64,000 nucleotides of DNA from Cyanophora paradoxa (Eukaryota; Glaucocystophyceae; Cyanophorales; Cyanophoraceae), in contig QPMI01000058.1 of the NCBI GenBank assembly GCA_004431415.1, forward strand, positions 62,001-126,000, written 5' to 3'. A model generated the notes under the pieces. The model saw only the letters and a program-made list of their open reading frames with translations. It did not search any database and was not told where the DNA came from. Positions 1-10,721 of this stretch are shown in pieces. Numbering within the stretch: position 1 is the first letter of the stretch; each line of letters begins with the position of its first letter. Position numbers and translations under genes: made by a program.

Positions 1-607
1 GCGAGTCCCCAGCAGCCGCACGCTCTTCGTCAGAATTAAACGGTCCTTGTACTCTCCCGGGCGAAGAAGGATCAGCTGGCCCGCAGCAGCGCGGCGGAGG
101 GCGGACGAGATCTTGCTGCCCGCGTCCACGACGAGCGCCGACTGCGCGAAGGGCGAGTTTCAGGGCAAAAAGGGTCTCTAAACAACATAAAAGCACACGT
201 ACACCAAGTGCCGCGATCCCCCGCCAGCGTTTGCAGGTGAAGGACGCCCGGAGTTGGTCGCCGAGGGCCAGAAACCCGAAAATTGACCGGAGGAGCTCGT
301 TGGCGAGGAAGCCAGTGAAGCTTTGCGATTCAGCTGCGCTGACTAGATCTCCTCTCTGATCGTCTCCCGCGTCGCTGGGCGCATCAGATTGCGCGCTGCT
401 GACGCTACCGCGGCCTCGCGCTGACGCGCCGGAGGCACCGTCTTCCCTCGATCGCTTCGCCGGTTGCTCTGGAGCCTCGATCACTGTGCCAGAAGAGGCT
501 GATTGGGCATCATCGGCCGACCTGGGGCGCTTTCTCCGGGGATCGGATGGAAATGGGCAATCGAATGGCTCCGTGTCACCGCCTGCGTCGTCCTGTGCCG
601 CCTCCAT
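1..607 (-). CDS. F-box protein with beta-helix (FBXO11-like), 3' part cut off by window
   Basis: Two exons are visible: 607-203 and 141-1, joined across a GT-AG intron (202-142, donor GTACGTG), after which the gene runs off the window. The first exon starts MEAAQDDAGG, continues through an acidic, Ser/Arg-rich disordered stretch and ends in an F-box motif (FLANELLRSIFGFLAL, then FTCKRWRGIAAL). The second exon reads like the start of a right-handed parallel beta-helix (ALVVDAGSKISSALRRAAA, then LILLRPGEYKDRLILTKSV). F-box plus beta-helix is the architecture of FBXO10/FBXO11-type substrate receptors of SCF ubiquitin ligases, which bind SKP1 through the F-box and the substrate through the helix; that role is inferred from family. 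The gene is head-to-head with ribophorin II, with only 65 bp between the two ATGs. Confidence 0.72.
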   Translation of the reverse strand, partial: MEAAQDDAGGDTEPFDCPFPSDPRRKRPRSADDAQSASSGTVIEAPEQPAKRSREDGASGASARGRGSVSSAQSDAPSDAGDDQRGDLVSAAESQSFTGFLANELLRSIFGFLALGDQLRASFTCKRWRGIAALGVRVLLCCLETLFALKLALRAVGARRGRGQQDLVRPPPRCCGPADPSSPGRVQGPFNSDEERAAAGDS

Positions 608-672
608 GAAAACTAGCAGACGAATGAATTCGGGGTACAGTGGTCGGAAACGTCAGTCGGGGTACAGCAGGA
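608..672. promoter_or_regulatory. Very short bidirectional promoter region
   Basis: The 65 bp between the start codons of the F-box gene and ribophorin II. It carries two direct copies of TCGGGGTACAG (630-640 and 657-667), 27 bp apart. Promoter role is inferred from position; no TATA box is seen. Confidence 0.4.
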
Positions 673-3600
673 ATGGCGAGGAGGGTTCTCGGTGCGCCTG
701 GCCGGGCGCGGGCGACGCCTTGAGCGGAGGGTGTCGCGAGGCATTGGCTGCCGCGTGGGAGCGCCCCGCCTCGCTGATCCCCGGCAAACAGGCCTCTTGG
801 CGCTCCTGGCGCTGGCGGCCGTTGCTTCCGCCCAACTATCGAGCATTTTCGACGCATCGGACTCGGGGGCGCTCGAGAAGGTCGTCCTTGCCGCGCAGAA
901 GGATGTGCGTTCGAGTTGCACCCGCCTGGCCCACCGCCGCGCCCCGCGATACGTTGCAAACGCCGCGATACCGCTCTCTGACCATTAGCTCGCTGGACCT
1001 ATCGCAGGATGGCTCGTTCGGGAACGCCAAGACGACCTATGAGGCCGTGGAGGCTCTGAAGCTCCTCGGGAAGCCCATCCCGAAGCAGGCGCAGCTCTGC
1101 TCTTATGCGTCCGGCGCCCTCGCCAAGGTGAGCCGTCGAGAGACCGCGCCGCCGATCGCCGTGTGTTCGCGCTCGACTCATTGACGTCGCTCAGGCGGCC
1201 GGCAAGCAGGCGGGCCCCGCGTTCTACGCGGCCCGCGCGCTGGCTGCCGCGGGCTGCAAGGGCTCGCCGGCGGGCGACGAGGTCGTGAAGGCCGTCGCTG
1301 CCAAGCTGGAGCAGGCGAAGACGCTGGTCGACCTCCACCAGGCGGTCGGCGCGGCCGCGGCCCTGCAGGAGGCCGGCCTCGCCCCCGCTTCGACTTTCAA
1401 CATCGCCGCCGCCGTCCCCAAGGTTCCTACCGGCCCGCACTCTTCTGACCGCAGGCCGCTGATGGGAGCCGCGCCGGCAGATCCTCGCTCTCATGGAGGA
1501 TGACGGCTCTTTCCGCGCGTCCGAGTCGTCCGACAGCGGCTCTGCGGCACTCTCCGCTTACGCCTTCGACGCCCTCGCCGCTGCCGCCCGCGTCGGCGCC
1601 GGTGACAAGTCGGCCATCCGCGGCGCCCTGGACAAGGCTCGCCCGCGCTCTCGCCTTCTCGCGGCCGCTCGTCGCTGACCGCCGCTCTCTTCTGCAGATG
1701 GAGCAGCTTTCCGGCCTCGCTGACGAGGTGACCGGCGAGTCGGGCGAGAAGGCCCTCGCCTTCGCCAACGCGGACAAGAAGGCACCCGCGCTCCGCGCCA
1801 CCGCTCTCATCCTTTCCTCTGCGAGCCAGCTCGCCTCGGCCCTCGGCGCCTCCGCGCCCAAGGTCCCCCGCGTGCGCTCCTCCCCTCGTCTTCTTATCCT
1901 GCATCCTCTCGCCCCGCCGACCTTTCTTTCGTGCCAGACGGAGGCTGCGAAGATCGCCGACTTCGTCCTGCTCCACAAGTTCGCCTCGAACGTTGAGGAG
2001 GCGTACCTCGTCCTTTCCGTGCGCCCCTTCCGTCTTTCCTCTCCTCCACAGTCCTGTCTTGAGACGCGGGGGCTGGCAGGCTATCTCGGCGTACAAGGCG
2101 GGCGTTCCGGCGCCCCTCGCCATCCGCCTGGCCGAGACCGCCGGCGTTCCCATCGACGCGAAGGACGGCACCGTGACCGTGCGCCGCGGTTCTCCTTCGT
2201 CTCCCTTGTTGGCGGCGCCCCGCCCACGCGCGCGCGCAACCCGCAGCTCCTGGTCACCGACATGTTCGGCGCTGCGGCCGAGGGCGCCAAGGTGACTCTT
2301 ACGAAGGTGACCCCTGCCAGCGACTCTGGCAACGTCATCGCCGAGAACGTCGACGTACGTCCCTTCCCGGGATCGAACCCGCGCCTCCCGTTCCGCTCGC
2401 CCCGCCGAGCCGGCCGGCCGCGCAGCTCTCGGGCGCGAAGGGCGAGTTCAAGTTCGACCTGCTGGCCAAGAAGCCGGAGCCGGGCGTGTACGCCCTCACG
2501 CTCTCGGTCGCGGGCCCGGCGCCGGTCAAGCGCGCGGTGCGGGAGGTCAAGGTGACCACCGCCGCGACCATCGTGGACTTCGAGGTCGACACGAGCGACG
2601 CCCGCCTGGACGATGACGTCGCCGAGCACAAGAAGGTCAAGGCCACGTACCCGTCCGCCGTCTCGGCCCCCGTCGCCGTCGACGCCGACACGCGCCTCAA
2701 GATCTCCTACAAGGTGCGCCGCGGCGCCCCCCGCGCCCTCCCGCCCTGCGCGCCCCTGACGACGTACCCCCCTCCCCAGGTCAAGAACGTCGCGACCGGC
2801 AAGCCGATGCAGCCGCACCAGTCCTTCGTGACCCTCACCAGCGTCGCGACCGGCAAGCAGGTCCGCCCCTGTACCTCCCTCTTCTCGACCGCCCCGCCTC
2901 GCGCCGACGCCGCGAAAGGTGGCCGTGCTCGTCGCCAAGTACGTGGACAAGCAGTACACCATCGTCTCGGACGTCGGCCTCCTCAACAACGAGAAGCTGC
3001 GCGGCGCCTCGGGCGACTACGCCGTACGCCCCTCCCTTCCGTCCCTCCCTTCGTTCGCTCCTCACTTCCGGCGCTCGCTCGCTCGGGTCAGGTCTCGGTC
3101 ATCGTCGGCGACGTCGTGATGCCCCGCTCGATCGTGTGGAAGGCCGCCACCCTCGCCGCCACTCTCCGTACCCCGGAGAACGCCACCAAGAAGTGCGTGT
3201 ACCCCCTTTCCTCTCCCCCCCCTCCTTTTCTGACGCTCTCTCGGTCAGGTTCGACCTGCGTGACGTGGCGGCGGACCGGCTGCTCACCGAGGCCCAGGCG
3301 GAGATCAAGCACCAGTTCCGCGCCCCGGACCGCCGCCCCTCGGCCCAGTTCTCGTACCTCTTCACGGCGCTCGTCCTCGTGCCCCTGCTCGTCCTCCTTG
3401 CCTCGCTGGGCGCCCTCGGCGTGAACCTCAGCAACCTGCCCAAGTCGGGCACGGGCTCCATCGCGGCGCTCGTCTTCATCGGTACCCTCGTTGGCATGGT
3501 CTTCGTCCTGTCCTCCTTCTTCTTCTCCTGGACCTTCTTCCCCGTCGTCAAGGTCCCTCCTTGTCCTCCTTACATGATTTGATCCTCTTTCTTATTCTAT

Positions 3601-3712
3601 CCTTCGTTCGCAGAGCCTCATCGCCCTGGCCGTTGTCGCCGTCTTCTCGGGCCACGCGACGCTGCGCGAGGTCGCCGCGGCCTCCCGCGCCACCAAGGCC
3701 AAGGCCGCGTAG
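673..3712 (+). CDS. RPN2: Ribophorin II, subunit 2 of oligosaccharyltransferase
   Basis: About 15 exons: 673-691, 792-~904, ~989/1008-1127, 1195-1422, 1481-1636, 1699-1862, 1938-2009, 2080-2178, 2247-2354, 2426-2713, 2780-2860, 2919-3023, 3092-3192, 3249-3552, 3614-3712. Exon 1 joined to exon 2 gives a clean signal peptide (MARRVLGLLALLALAAVASA). The lumenal region matches the RPN2/Swp1 family, including the conserved stretch IVGDVVMPRSIVWKAATLAA. The C-terminus has IKHQFRAPDRRPSAQFSYLF followed by hydrophobic segments and a basic tail (ATKAKAA). The protein is a non-catalytic subunit of the ER oligosaccharyltransferase that N-glycosylates nascent secretory proteins. The 1637-1698 intron appears to use a GC donor. 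The exon 2/3 junction is ambiguous: either a GC donor at 907 joined to 989, or a GT donor at 905 joined to 1008. Confidence 0.9.
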
Positions 3713-4064
3713 GGACGCCCGCCCTCCACAAAGCTGCAGCTTGATAGGCTTTTTTAATTTGGTTCACGCGCACGATTTCCCGGGCGTGCCATGGGCTGGG
3801 GTTGCGCTGCATGCAGGCGGGGCGCGGACCGCATGCAGGCGGCTCTGATTGCGGGAACTACAAAGTTTTGCGCATGCGGGCGCTTTGAATTCTGCAAATG
3901 TAATTACGCGAGATTTAGGGATGCTGCGTTACATGTAGACTCTACATGCGTTCGAAGAGAAGACGAGATCCGGAAGAGGATAAAAAGGACGGAAGAAGGG
4001 AGTTGGCGCCTCGAAGTCGGGCTCGCAGATGTACAGAAACGAGAGACGACCGGAGACGCTGCCG
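3713..4064. other. Intergenic, convergent 3' ends
   Basis: Lies between the stop codons of ribophorin II (+) and the GATA factor (-). It holds a direct repeat of CATGCAGGCGG near 3811 and 3832 and otherwise nothing recognised; probably 3' UTRs. Confidence 0.5.
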
Positions 4065-6634
4065 CTAGGCCGGGACGGCCTCTTCCTCGGTGCCGCCGAT
4101 GGGCGCGCCGGGAAGCGGAGAAAGGTCAAACACGCTCGCGTCCGCGTCGCCGCCGGCCGCGGCGGTAGCGGGGGCGGGGGCGGGGCCGGGGGCGGGGGCA
4201 GGGGCGGGGTCTGCGGCAGCGGCCGCCTCCGCCGGCTGCGGCCCGACCGCGTCCGTCTTGATGGCCGGCGGTGGCGGGGCGGGCGGCGCCGCGGCAGCGG
4301 CCGCCTCTGCCGGCTGCGGCTCGACCGCTTCCGTCTTGATGGCGGGCGGCGGCGGAGCGGGCGGCGCCGCGGCAGCGGCCGCCTCCACCGGCTGCGGCTC
4401 GACCGCTTCCGTCTTGATGGCGGGTGGCGACGGGGCGGGCGGCGCCGGCGCCGGCACGGCGGCCGCGGAGCTGGCACCAGCCTCGGGCGGGGCGGCGACA
4501 GCGGCGGCGACGGCAGCGGCGGCGGCAGCGGCGGCGGCGGCGGCGGAGGCGGCAGGCTGCTCCGCCTCGTCGGCGCCCCGCGCGACCTGCAGCAGCGCCT
4601 CCACCGCGTCCGTCGGCGCGTCCCGCGCCTTGCCCGGCCCCGCGGCCGCGGCCGCGCCGGCCCGGCCCGCGCCGCCTCCTTGCCCGGGCCCTCCTCGCCG
4701 CCCTCCGCGTGGCCCTCGCGGTCGCCCCCCCGCGGGCCTGCTTGCCGGCCGCGCCGCCGCCGCGGCGGCCGGTGACCTTCACGGCCTTGTCGGGCCGCGC
4801 GTTGAAATCGATGGCGGAGGACGAGCGCGAGGCGTTGCTCGCGACCTCGACGTCGCTGCCGGCGCCCTCGTTCCCGCTCAGCGACTCCGCACCGTCTTCG
4901 TCGTACCCCGCCCGCCGGCCCCCAGCGCGCTGCCGCCGCGCTTCTTCCGCTGGCGCTGGGCGCGGGCCCCGCGGGGCGGCCGGTGCCGCGGCCCGGCTGG
5001 GCGCCCCGTCGCCGCCGTCGCTGCGCCTTCGCTGTCGCTGTCGCCCTCCAGCTTCGCCTTCTTGTGCGCCGCCGCAACCGCCGCCACGAGCGCCGCGGCG
5101 CCCGTCGCCGCCCGCCGCGACGGCCGCCCGCTCTGCGTCGTCGCCGGCGGGGCCGACGTGGCCGAGCGGGCGTCCTCCGCGTCCAGCGAGCCGGCCGCCG
5201 CCCGCCTGCTCGGCGAAGGCGACGCGTGCAGCGAGTGCACAGACTCCGTGTCGTTGTCGTCCTCGACGTCCGCCCGGCCCCGGCCCCGTCCCCGGCCGCG
5301 CCCGCGACAATGCGCGCCGCGGCCCCTCCCCCGGGCGGCGGCGCCCCGGCCTCGGCCGCGCCCTTTCGCCTTCGTCTCGTCCTCCGCGTCCGACGGCGCG
5401 TCGCCAACGACGTCGACGGTCTCCTCGCCGCCCGCCGCCTCCTCCGCCTTCGACCCGTGCCCCCGGCGCCGCCCCGCTTGCCGGCTCTGTTTCCTCGTCG
5501 GGCCGTCCGAGTCCGATTCCGTGTCGCTCTCCATCTCCTGCTGCGGCTGCTGCGACTGCTGCGGTTGCTGAGACTGCTGCTGCGCGTGCTGCTTCTTGGG
5601 ACCCGCTGCGGCCGCCGGTCGCGCTGGCGCCGCCTGCGCCGGGGCCGTGGAGGACGATGCGCCTTCGGGCTGCTGCTCCCCCGACGCCGACAGCCGGCTG
5701 AGCTCCTCCGCGCGTTGCCTCATCTCATCGGAAACCGGCCGTTGCTTCCTGCAAGAGAAGTGTCGGCGGGCGGGGGACGACACGATGCACCGCGAGGGGG
5801 CAAGACGCACTGGTGCTTCAAAAAGTAAAGACCGCACGCGTTGCACATGTACTTGCCGTCGGCAGCCTGCGCCGGGGGCGAGGGCCTCAGGGCTGCTGGC
5901 GAAGAAAACCACGACTCAGCGGTAGCACCTTGCGCCACAGAGGCGTGCTGGTAGCTCCGCAATTTTGGCAGCTGAAGTTTCCAACAATAGGACCAGCGGT
6001 CGCCTCTCCCTGCTGGAAAGAAGGAAGAGGATTTCAGGATGCGGGCAAACAGAACTGCAAGGACTCGCACCGACTTCTTCTTGTACAGGCCGGTACGCAC
6101 GTACTCGCGCTTGCCGGTGTCCGGATCATGCCGGCTGCAGCGCGCAGCAAGCTGAGAAGGGGATGCGGTACGCAAGCAAGGCGGAGGCGAGGAGACCACC
6201 TCGCAGTCGACGCGCGTCCCGAGCTGCCGCGTTTCGCTTTCTTCTTCTTTCGCGCTTTCTTCTCACTGTCATCGCTGCTGCCCTCGGACGACGTCTCCTG
6301 TTTCTTCCTTCTCCCTGACGGCCGCTTCGTGGCGCCGGGCTGGAACTCGCTGTCGGCTGCAGGCCGCGAGATCAGCGAAGAAAGAGGCGTGAGCATGATG
6401 AAGCTCGAACCCGACGAGCTCTCCTCTTTCAAGACCGCGCGCTGCGGTTGAGGAGATGCGATCAATTCAGCTTCGAAAGTGACCCGTAGCAAGTGACTGC
6501 ACCTTCTGCGCGTTGCGGCGGAAGGATCCGGTCGCCAACAGCTCAGCTGCTGCGGTCTCTGCAGCGACCACATCGGCGGCTGGATCTGCGGCCGCTGGGA
6601 GCGGAACTTGGTGAAGTTCTATCGCTTGAGACAT
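4065..6634 (-). CDS. GATA-type zinc-finger transcription factor
   Basis: A single GATA finger is rebuilt from adjacent exons. CQNCGATSTPLWRK (about 5930-5975) is spliced to AADGKYMCNACGLYFLKHQ (about 5815-5868), giving the C-x2-C-x17-C-x2-C spacing that binds zinc and (A/T)GATA(A/G) DNA. Upstream exons give MSQAIELHQVPL, then a Ser-rich and Lys-rich segment (EKKARKKKKAKRG, nuclear localisation-like) and PDTGKREYVRTGLYKKKSV. Downstream come Gln-rich, acidic and RG-rich stretches, and finally an Ala/Pro tail with three tandem IKTE/IKTD motifs ending at 4065. The start at 6634 is a choice; an in-frame Met also lies at 6694. Two frame changes in the C-terminal half are not fully solved: one near 4900-4950 and one near 4640-4790, the latter fitting a GT-AG intron. 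The gene is divergent from the membrane-protein gene at 7110. Confidence 0.75.
4205..4440 (-). repeat. 78-bp tandem repeat inside the GATA gene
   Basis: Three in-frame units of 78 bp (26 residues). Each carries PPAIKTEAVEPQP (the last one IKTD) followed by an Ala run. The core matches the psi-K-x-E SUMO-acceptor consensus. Confidence 0.7.
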
Positions 6635-7109
6635 CGCTGTTCCCGTGACATCCCTGCGGCATCCGATGATCAGGAAGCGCATACTCGAGAACATGGAGAA
6701 GACGTGTCGAGGGCTCCACAGACCCGGGCGATGACTGCGCGACGATCAATTGTCTCTCTCAGCCGCGGTGGGTGGGCTCTCGCGGAGCGTCATACCTCGA
6801 CGGCCGTGATTGCCGGCTTCGTTTCGTCGCCTTCAGTGGCCATTCACAGGTCCTCGGCCCGATCAAGCTCGGATGCCGATTTCTAGCCGCTAGGGCACCG
6901 CCGGCTTTCGAGCTCCCCCTTCCGCTTTCGCTTCCGCTTTTCTCGTCGAGCTGAGAGACGCCTCCAGAACACTGCCCAGAACGCTGTCAACTCCACGAAC
7001 TTTTGATCCGCAAACTGCTTCCGAGCTGTACCCGGCCGAGCAAGAATTGAAGTGAAAGGGCGATCCCGGCCGGTGCTCGCGCTGTTCCGCGATAGCATCG
7101 TTCGCGGCG
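6635..7109. promoter_or_regulatory. Divergent intergenic region
   Basis: Separates the head-to-head GATA gene and the type I membrane protein gene. No conserved box could be named; it presumably holds both 5' UTRs and promoters. Confidence 0.35.
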
Positions 7110-9084
7110 ATGGCGTTCGCCACAGCAGACTGGCCTGGCCGCCGTTGGCTGCTGGCCGGACTGCTCGTGCTCGCTGCCGTCGTACCGGCGGCGCTCGGTG
7201 ACGGCGGCTTCAAGGCCCTTCGTTTGCAGCCGGGCGAGAGCCCTTCAAGCGAGACTGGCGTTTCCCAGGCCGCCGTCGGAGGGAAGCTGATCTTCGCATA
7301 CGAGCCCGCTCCCGGCGTTACTGCTTTGTCGCACATCCTCACGATGCCAATTGGTGCGACGCGAATCCGTCGCTCTCTTCCGCTGCGTCGCTTCGCTCAA
7401 CCAAACCGCTGCCGTCCAGGCTCGCTTCCGGACAACGACGCCGAGCTGGGAAAGGTGCCCCTGCCGAACTACCGCGTGCGGACAGTGATGCAGTGGAACG
7501 ATACGTTTGTCGGCGTGTTCGCTGGCCACTACGGCTCAGTCGTGCGCGAATCCTGCGAGCGAACCTCCGTGCTCTAGCTAACGCGGCCGCGCAGTACAAG
7601 TACCACACGCTGCTGCTCATCGACAACACGCCGAAGGTGGCTGCCGAGATCGACTTCTCCAGCGGTGCGTCGGCGCGCCGCCCTTCGCCCCGACAATCCC
7701 GACTGAGCCGCCGCAGCGTTCAAGGGCGCCGTGCACTCCGCGCGGGCCACTGGTCGCCCTGACGAGGTTATGATCCAGACCATCAAGCCGGACGGCCAGA
7801 GCGGGTCCGCACGCTCGCCCGCGGCTACAGCTTAAGTGCCCGTGCGGCCCCTCACGGAGGGCTTGCAGTTACAACCTGCACCGGTGCCAGCTGGACTACT
7901 CGCAGCCGGGCGGGATCGCGCCGAGGTGCGAGGTGTACATCCAGAGCCAGGCCGACTTCACGATGGACCTCGTCGACATGTGCGCCCCGCCCGCCGCCCG
8001 CCGCCCGCCCCTTCCGAACGCGGCGCCGAGCGAGCGAGCGAGCGAGCGGGCCCGCGCAGCGTGGACGGCCTCGCGTACATCGTGCACGCGCCGGTGAACC
8101 CGACGGCGCCGGGCCGCGGCTCGGAGGTGCTGGTCGTCGACACGCGGCTGCCGCCCGAGTCCCCCACCGCCGAGCGCGTCAAGGCCCAGCTCGAGTCGCG
8201 TACCCTCCCCGGCCGCCCCTACATCTTCCGCGGCAACACTTTCGGCGCCGCCGTCTTCGAGTGCGGCTGTACCCCGCCGCCTCTCCGGCCTTGTACCCCT
8301 GACCGCCCCGGCCCGCCCGCGCAGCCGGGCGACGCAGGAGCTGATCGTCCACGCTGTGGACGCGCAGGACCCGGTCAACGGGGACCACTTCCTCCTCCAC
8401 ATCGCCACGGCCGCCTCGCCCATGGCGCTCGCCAAGGCGGTCAAGCTGCCGGCCTCGGCCCCGCGCGACGTGCAGGCCATGGCGATCGACCCGGCGAGCG
8501 GCCGCGTGCACTTCCTCGCCCTTCCCAGCAGCAGCCTCGCCGTCTACACGTACACGGTGGCCACGGGGGGCGTCTGCAGCCAGGCCCCCGAGGTCTCCAG
8601 CGAGCGCCCGCCTGCCGCCCGCTCCCTCCTCATCGCCAACGGTCCGCCTTGCGCTCCTCCTCCTCCTCTCGCCTTCCTCACGCGCGGGCGGGCGGCAGGC
8701 GTGATGTACGTGGGGAGCGCGGGCCAGGACGGCTCGGGCTCGTGGCTGCTGGCGGCCAGCCTGCCGCTCCCGGACTGCGGCTCGGGGTCGCCCCCGGTGG
8801 AGGAGGTCCACCCGGACGTGGGGCCCCCGCCCCCGGCTCAGCAGGAGGAGGCGGCGGCGGAGACTACGGGCAAAGGTCGCTCCGCAGACGCGAGCGACAG
8901 TGCGCCCCGCCCCGCCCCTCCCCCCGCCCCCGCCCCCAGAGATTCTAAAAATAGGTATACTTTAAACTGCGCAGGCGATGACTTCAACGAGCGGACGAGC
9001 TTCATCGTAGTGGGAGGCTTCGCCATCCTCTGCCTCCTCCTCTTCCTGTGCTCCAGGGCCTTCGTCTCCAAGGAGTCCTCCTAG
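7110..9084 (+). CDS. Type I membrane protein with large lumenal/extracellular domain, family not recognised
   Basis: About nine exons can be read. The N-terminus has a strong signal peptide (WLLAGLLVLAAVVPAALG). The C-terminus has one membrane span (SFIVVGGFAILCLLLFLCS) followed by a short basic tail and the stop at 9082-9084. The ectodomain is beta-rich and includes PNYRVRTVMQWNDTFVGVF, YKYHTLLLIDNTPKVAAEI, LAYIVHAPV and MAIDPASGRVHFLALPSSS. These short strand-turn blocks resemble a beta-propeller, but no family signature is certain. Just before the membrane is a Pro/Glu-rich stalk. Topology (N-out, C-in) follows from the signal peptide and single span. Introns are GT-AG; early exon edges (7310-7420) are uncertain. 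It lies tail-to-tail with TMEM230. Confidence 0.65.
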
Positions 9085-9355
9085 TCTATTCTAGTTTATT
9101 CGTTAGGCTGCTTACGTTTGTATTCCACCGTACTAGTTGCATATCTGTGCAGCCCCCCGCCCGTCGCGGGCGCCGGCGCGCCTTGCACCTTGCCGCACCA
9201 TATGAACTGACGGGGCGCCGTAGAATCTATTGAAAGAAGCTACACATCTAGTCATGTACTGCGCTGCGCTGAGAAACAGCTACCTGTCATGTCTAACTAA
9301 ACTGAAAGAGCGGCGCGCCAAGAACGATCTGCCGCTGCCGGCGACGTGCTGCTGG

Positions 9356-9700
9356 TCAATACGACGGCAGCTGATCCCACGTCCAGTCTCTGTATCCGCG
9401 CCAGGAGAAGTACGCCATGCAGCAGCCCCAGATGCCGGGCGTGAAGCAGATGCCGCCGAGCACCATCAGCGCGCGGCCCGTCTGCACCATGTCGTGCTTG
9501 CTGTCGGCCTGGACGACGCGCGCGGCCAAGAGGATGCCCCACGTGAGCGTGAACGAGCCTATAGTGAGCAGGACGAGAGCCAGGGCGAACTCCTTCTTCT
9601 TCTCGATTTCGGGGACGCGACTCCGTGGCGCCGGAGCCGCATGCGCAGCGTCCGTCTCGTCGCCGGCGACCTGCTCATATCCCGCCTGTCTCCTCCGCAT
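9356..9700 (-). CDS. TMEM230: TMEM230-like two-span membrane protein
   Basis: Single exon, 114 residues, close to the usual length of about 120. A charged N-terminus leads to EIEKKKEFALALVLLTIGSF (span 1), a short loop, ALMVLGGICFTPGIWGCCMA (span 2), and the family-typical tail YFSWRGYRDWTWDQLPSY, which parallels the YYASKGYRGYSYDDIP ending of animal TMEM230. TMEM230 proteins sit in endosomal and synaptic-type vesicles and act in vesicle traffic; that is family knowledge. Head-to-head with RPC9 at a distance of 352 bp. Confidence 0.82.
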   Translation of the reverse strand: MRRRQAGYEQVAGDETDAAHAAPAPRSRVPEIEKKKEFALALVLLTIGSFTLTWGILLAARVVQADSKHDMVQTGRALMVLGGICFTPGIWGCCMAYFSWRGYRDWTWDQLPSY

Positions 9701-9870
9701 CGCTGTGCCGAGTCACTGTAGCGCAGAGATCTGTCGCTTTTTAGCCGCTCGACGCGCTCAATGGCCGCTGAAAATGCACCTCGACGAAGCGGCGGAGAGC
9801 TGTGGAGCGCGCTCGACCGCTGGATTCGAGCCTGCTCACGGATGGCCGCCAGTGTCGATCCGCAACAGCT

Positions 9871-9960
9871 GGGTTCGACTCAGCAGGGTGCGGCTTTTGA
9901 GGTCGAGGGGTGAGCGGCGGGCGCGGGCAGCGAGCGGGCGCGGGACGAGTGTTTGAGTGT
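9871..9960 (+). promoter_or_regulatory. Shared upstream element (RPC9 copy)
   Basis: About 90 bp starting GGGTTCGACTCAG and running through GCGGCTTTTGAGGTCGAGG, GAGCGGCG and GCGGGCAGCGAGCGG to CGGGACGAG. The same string, roughly 80% identical by eye, lies in front of both GCK gene copies (42782-42880, and the minus strand at about 12000-12095). It ends about 90 bp before the RPC9 ATG. Its head resembles a tRNA B box (GGTTCGANTCC), but no tRNA fold was found. Confidence 0.6.
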
Positions 9961-10052
9961 CTGGCACGGCCTGTGTAGGGTTACAGCGTCGTGGACGAGC
10001 GGCAGGCGCCGCAGCTTGAAACCAGTCGGCCGCGTCCGGCGGAGCCGCGCGG

Positions 10053-10721
10053 ATGTCGAACGTGTAAGCGATGCTGTGATGCGCTTCGTAAACCGCAGCT
10101 GAGCCCGCCCTCCGCAGCATCAACAAGAACGCGGGCTTGCTCACGAACTACGAGGTCTACGAGTTCCTGAGCCGGCAGCGCGACGAGCGGAAGGAGCACG
10201 ACGTGCCCAACCGATCCGATGCGCCAGCTGTGGAGCGCAAGAAGGACCCCGACAACCTGCTGATCGTCGAGGCCCAGGTGCGCAGCGCCCGCTTAGCTGC
10301 CGGCTCGCCTGCGAGCCGTTCGTCGCGTCAGGTGCTCGAGTTCCTTGAGAAGACGCCGGCGGTGCACCAGAGCACGGAGCAGATCACGAGTTTCCTGCAG
10401 CAGCTCGAGGGGAGCAACCTGACCAAGGCCGAGAAGCTGCAGCTGATCGACCTGCGGCCCCGCACGCTTGTCGAGATCCACCTGGTGCCTCTCTGCTCGC
10501 CTCCGGCACTCGGCGCGGCTGATCGGTCCCCGCAGATCGTGGAGCAGTGCGACGAGCGGCTGACGGAGGACCAGACTATCCAGCTCCTCAGCATCGTCAA
10601 CGACTGCTTCCCGCTTCCCGCGCCGCCCCCAGAGGAAGCTGCGGCGGAGGGGGACGAGGCCGAGGCCGGCGGGGAGGCTGAGGCCGCCGAGGGCGGCGAC
10701 GCGATGGCGGAGGGCGAATGA
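10053..10721 (+). CDS. RPC9: RNA polymerase III subunit RPC9 (CRCP/Rpc17)
   Basis: Four exons: 10053-10063, 10118-10277, 10332-10484 and 10536-10721. Joining exon 1 (MSNV, donor GTAAGCG) to exon 2 gives INKNAGLLTNYEVYEFLSRQ, the classic RPC9 start. It is followed by VLEFLEKTPAVHQSTEQI, NLTKAEKLQLIDLRP and VEQCDERLTEDQTIQLLSIV, all conserved in this family. The last 35 residues are an acidic, Ala/Glu-rich tail. RPC9 pairs with RPC8 to form the stalk of RNA polymerase III, which takes part in initiation at tRNA and 5S genes. Exon 1 codes for under four residues, and the second residue group is split by the intron. Confidence 0.92.

Noticed and set aside
4090-5571. Long plus-strand open frame (about 490 codons, Ala/Ser/Pro-rich)
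   Set aside because: It is the antisense shadow of the GC-rich GATA gene exons; it lacks any domain, and the minus strand carries the GATA finger and acidic Ser-rich coding.
9825-9900. tRNA gene near GCTGGGTTCGACTCAGC
   Set aside because: A good T-arm-like stem-loop is present, but the 3' acceptor strand has no partner about 50-70 bp upstream.
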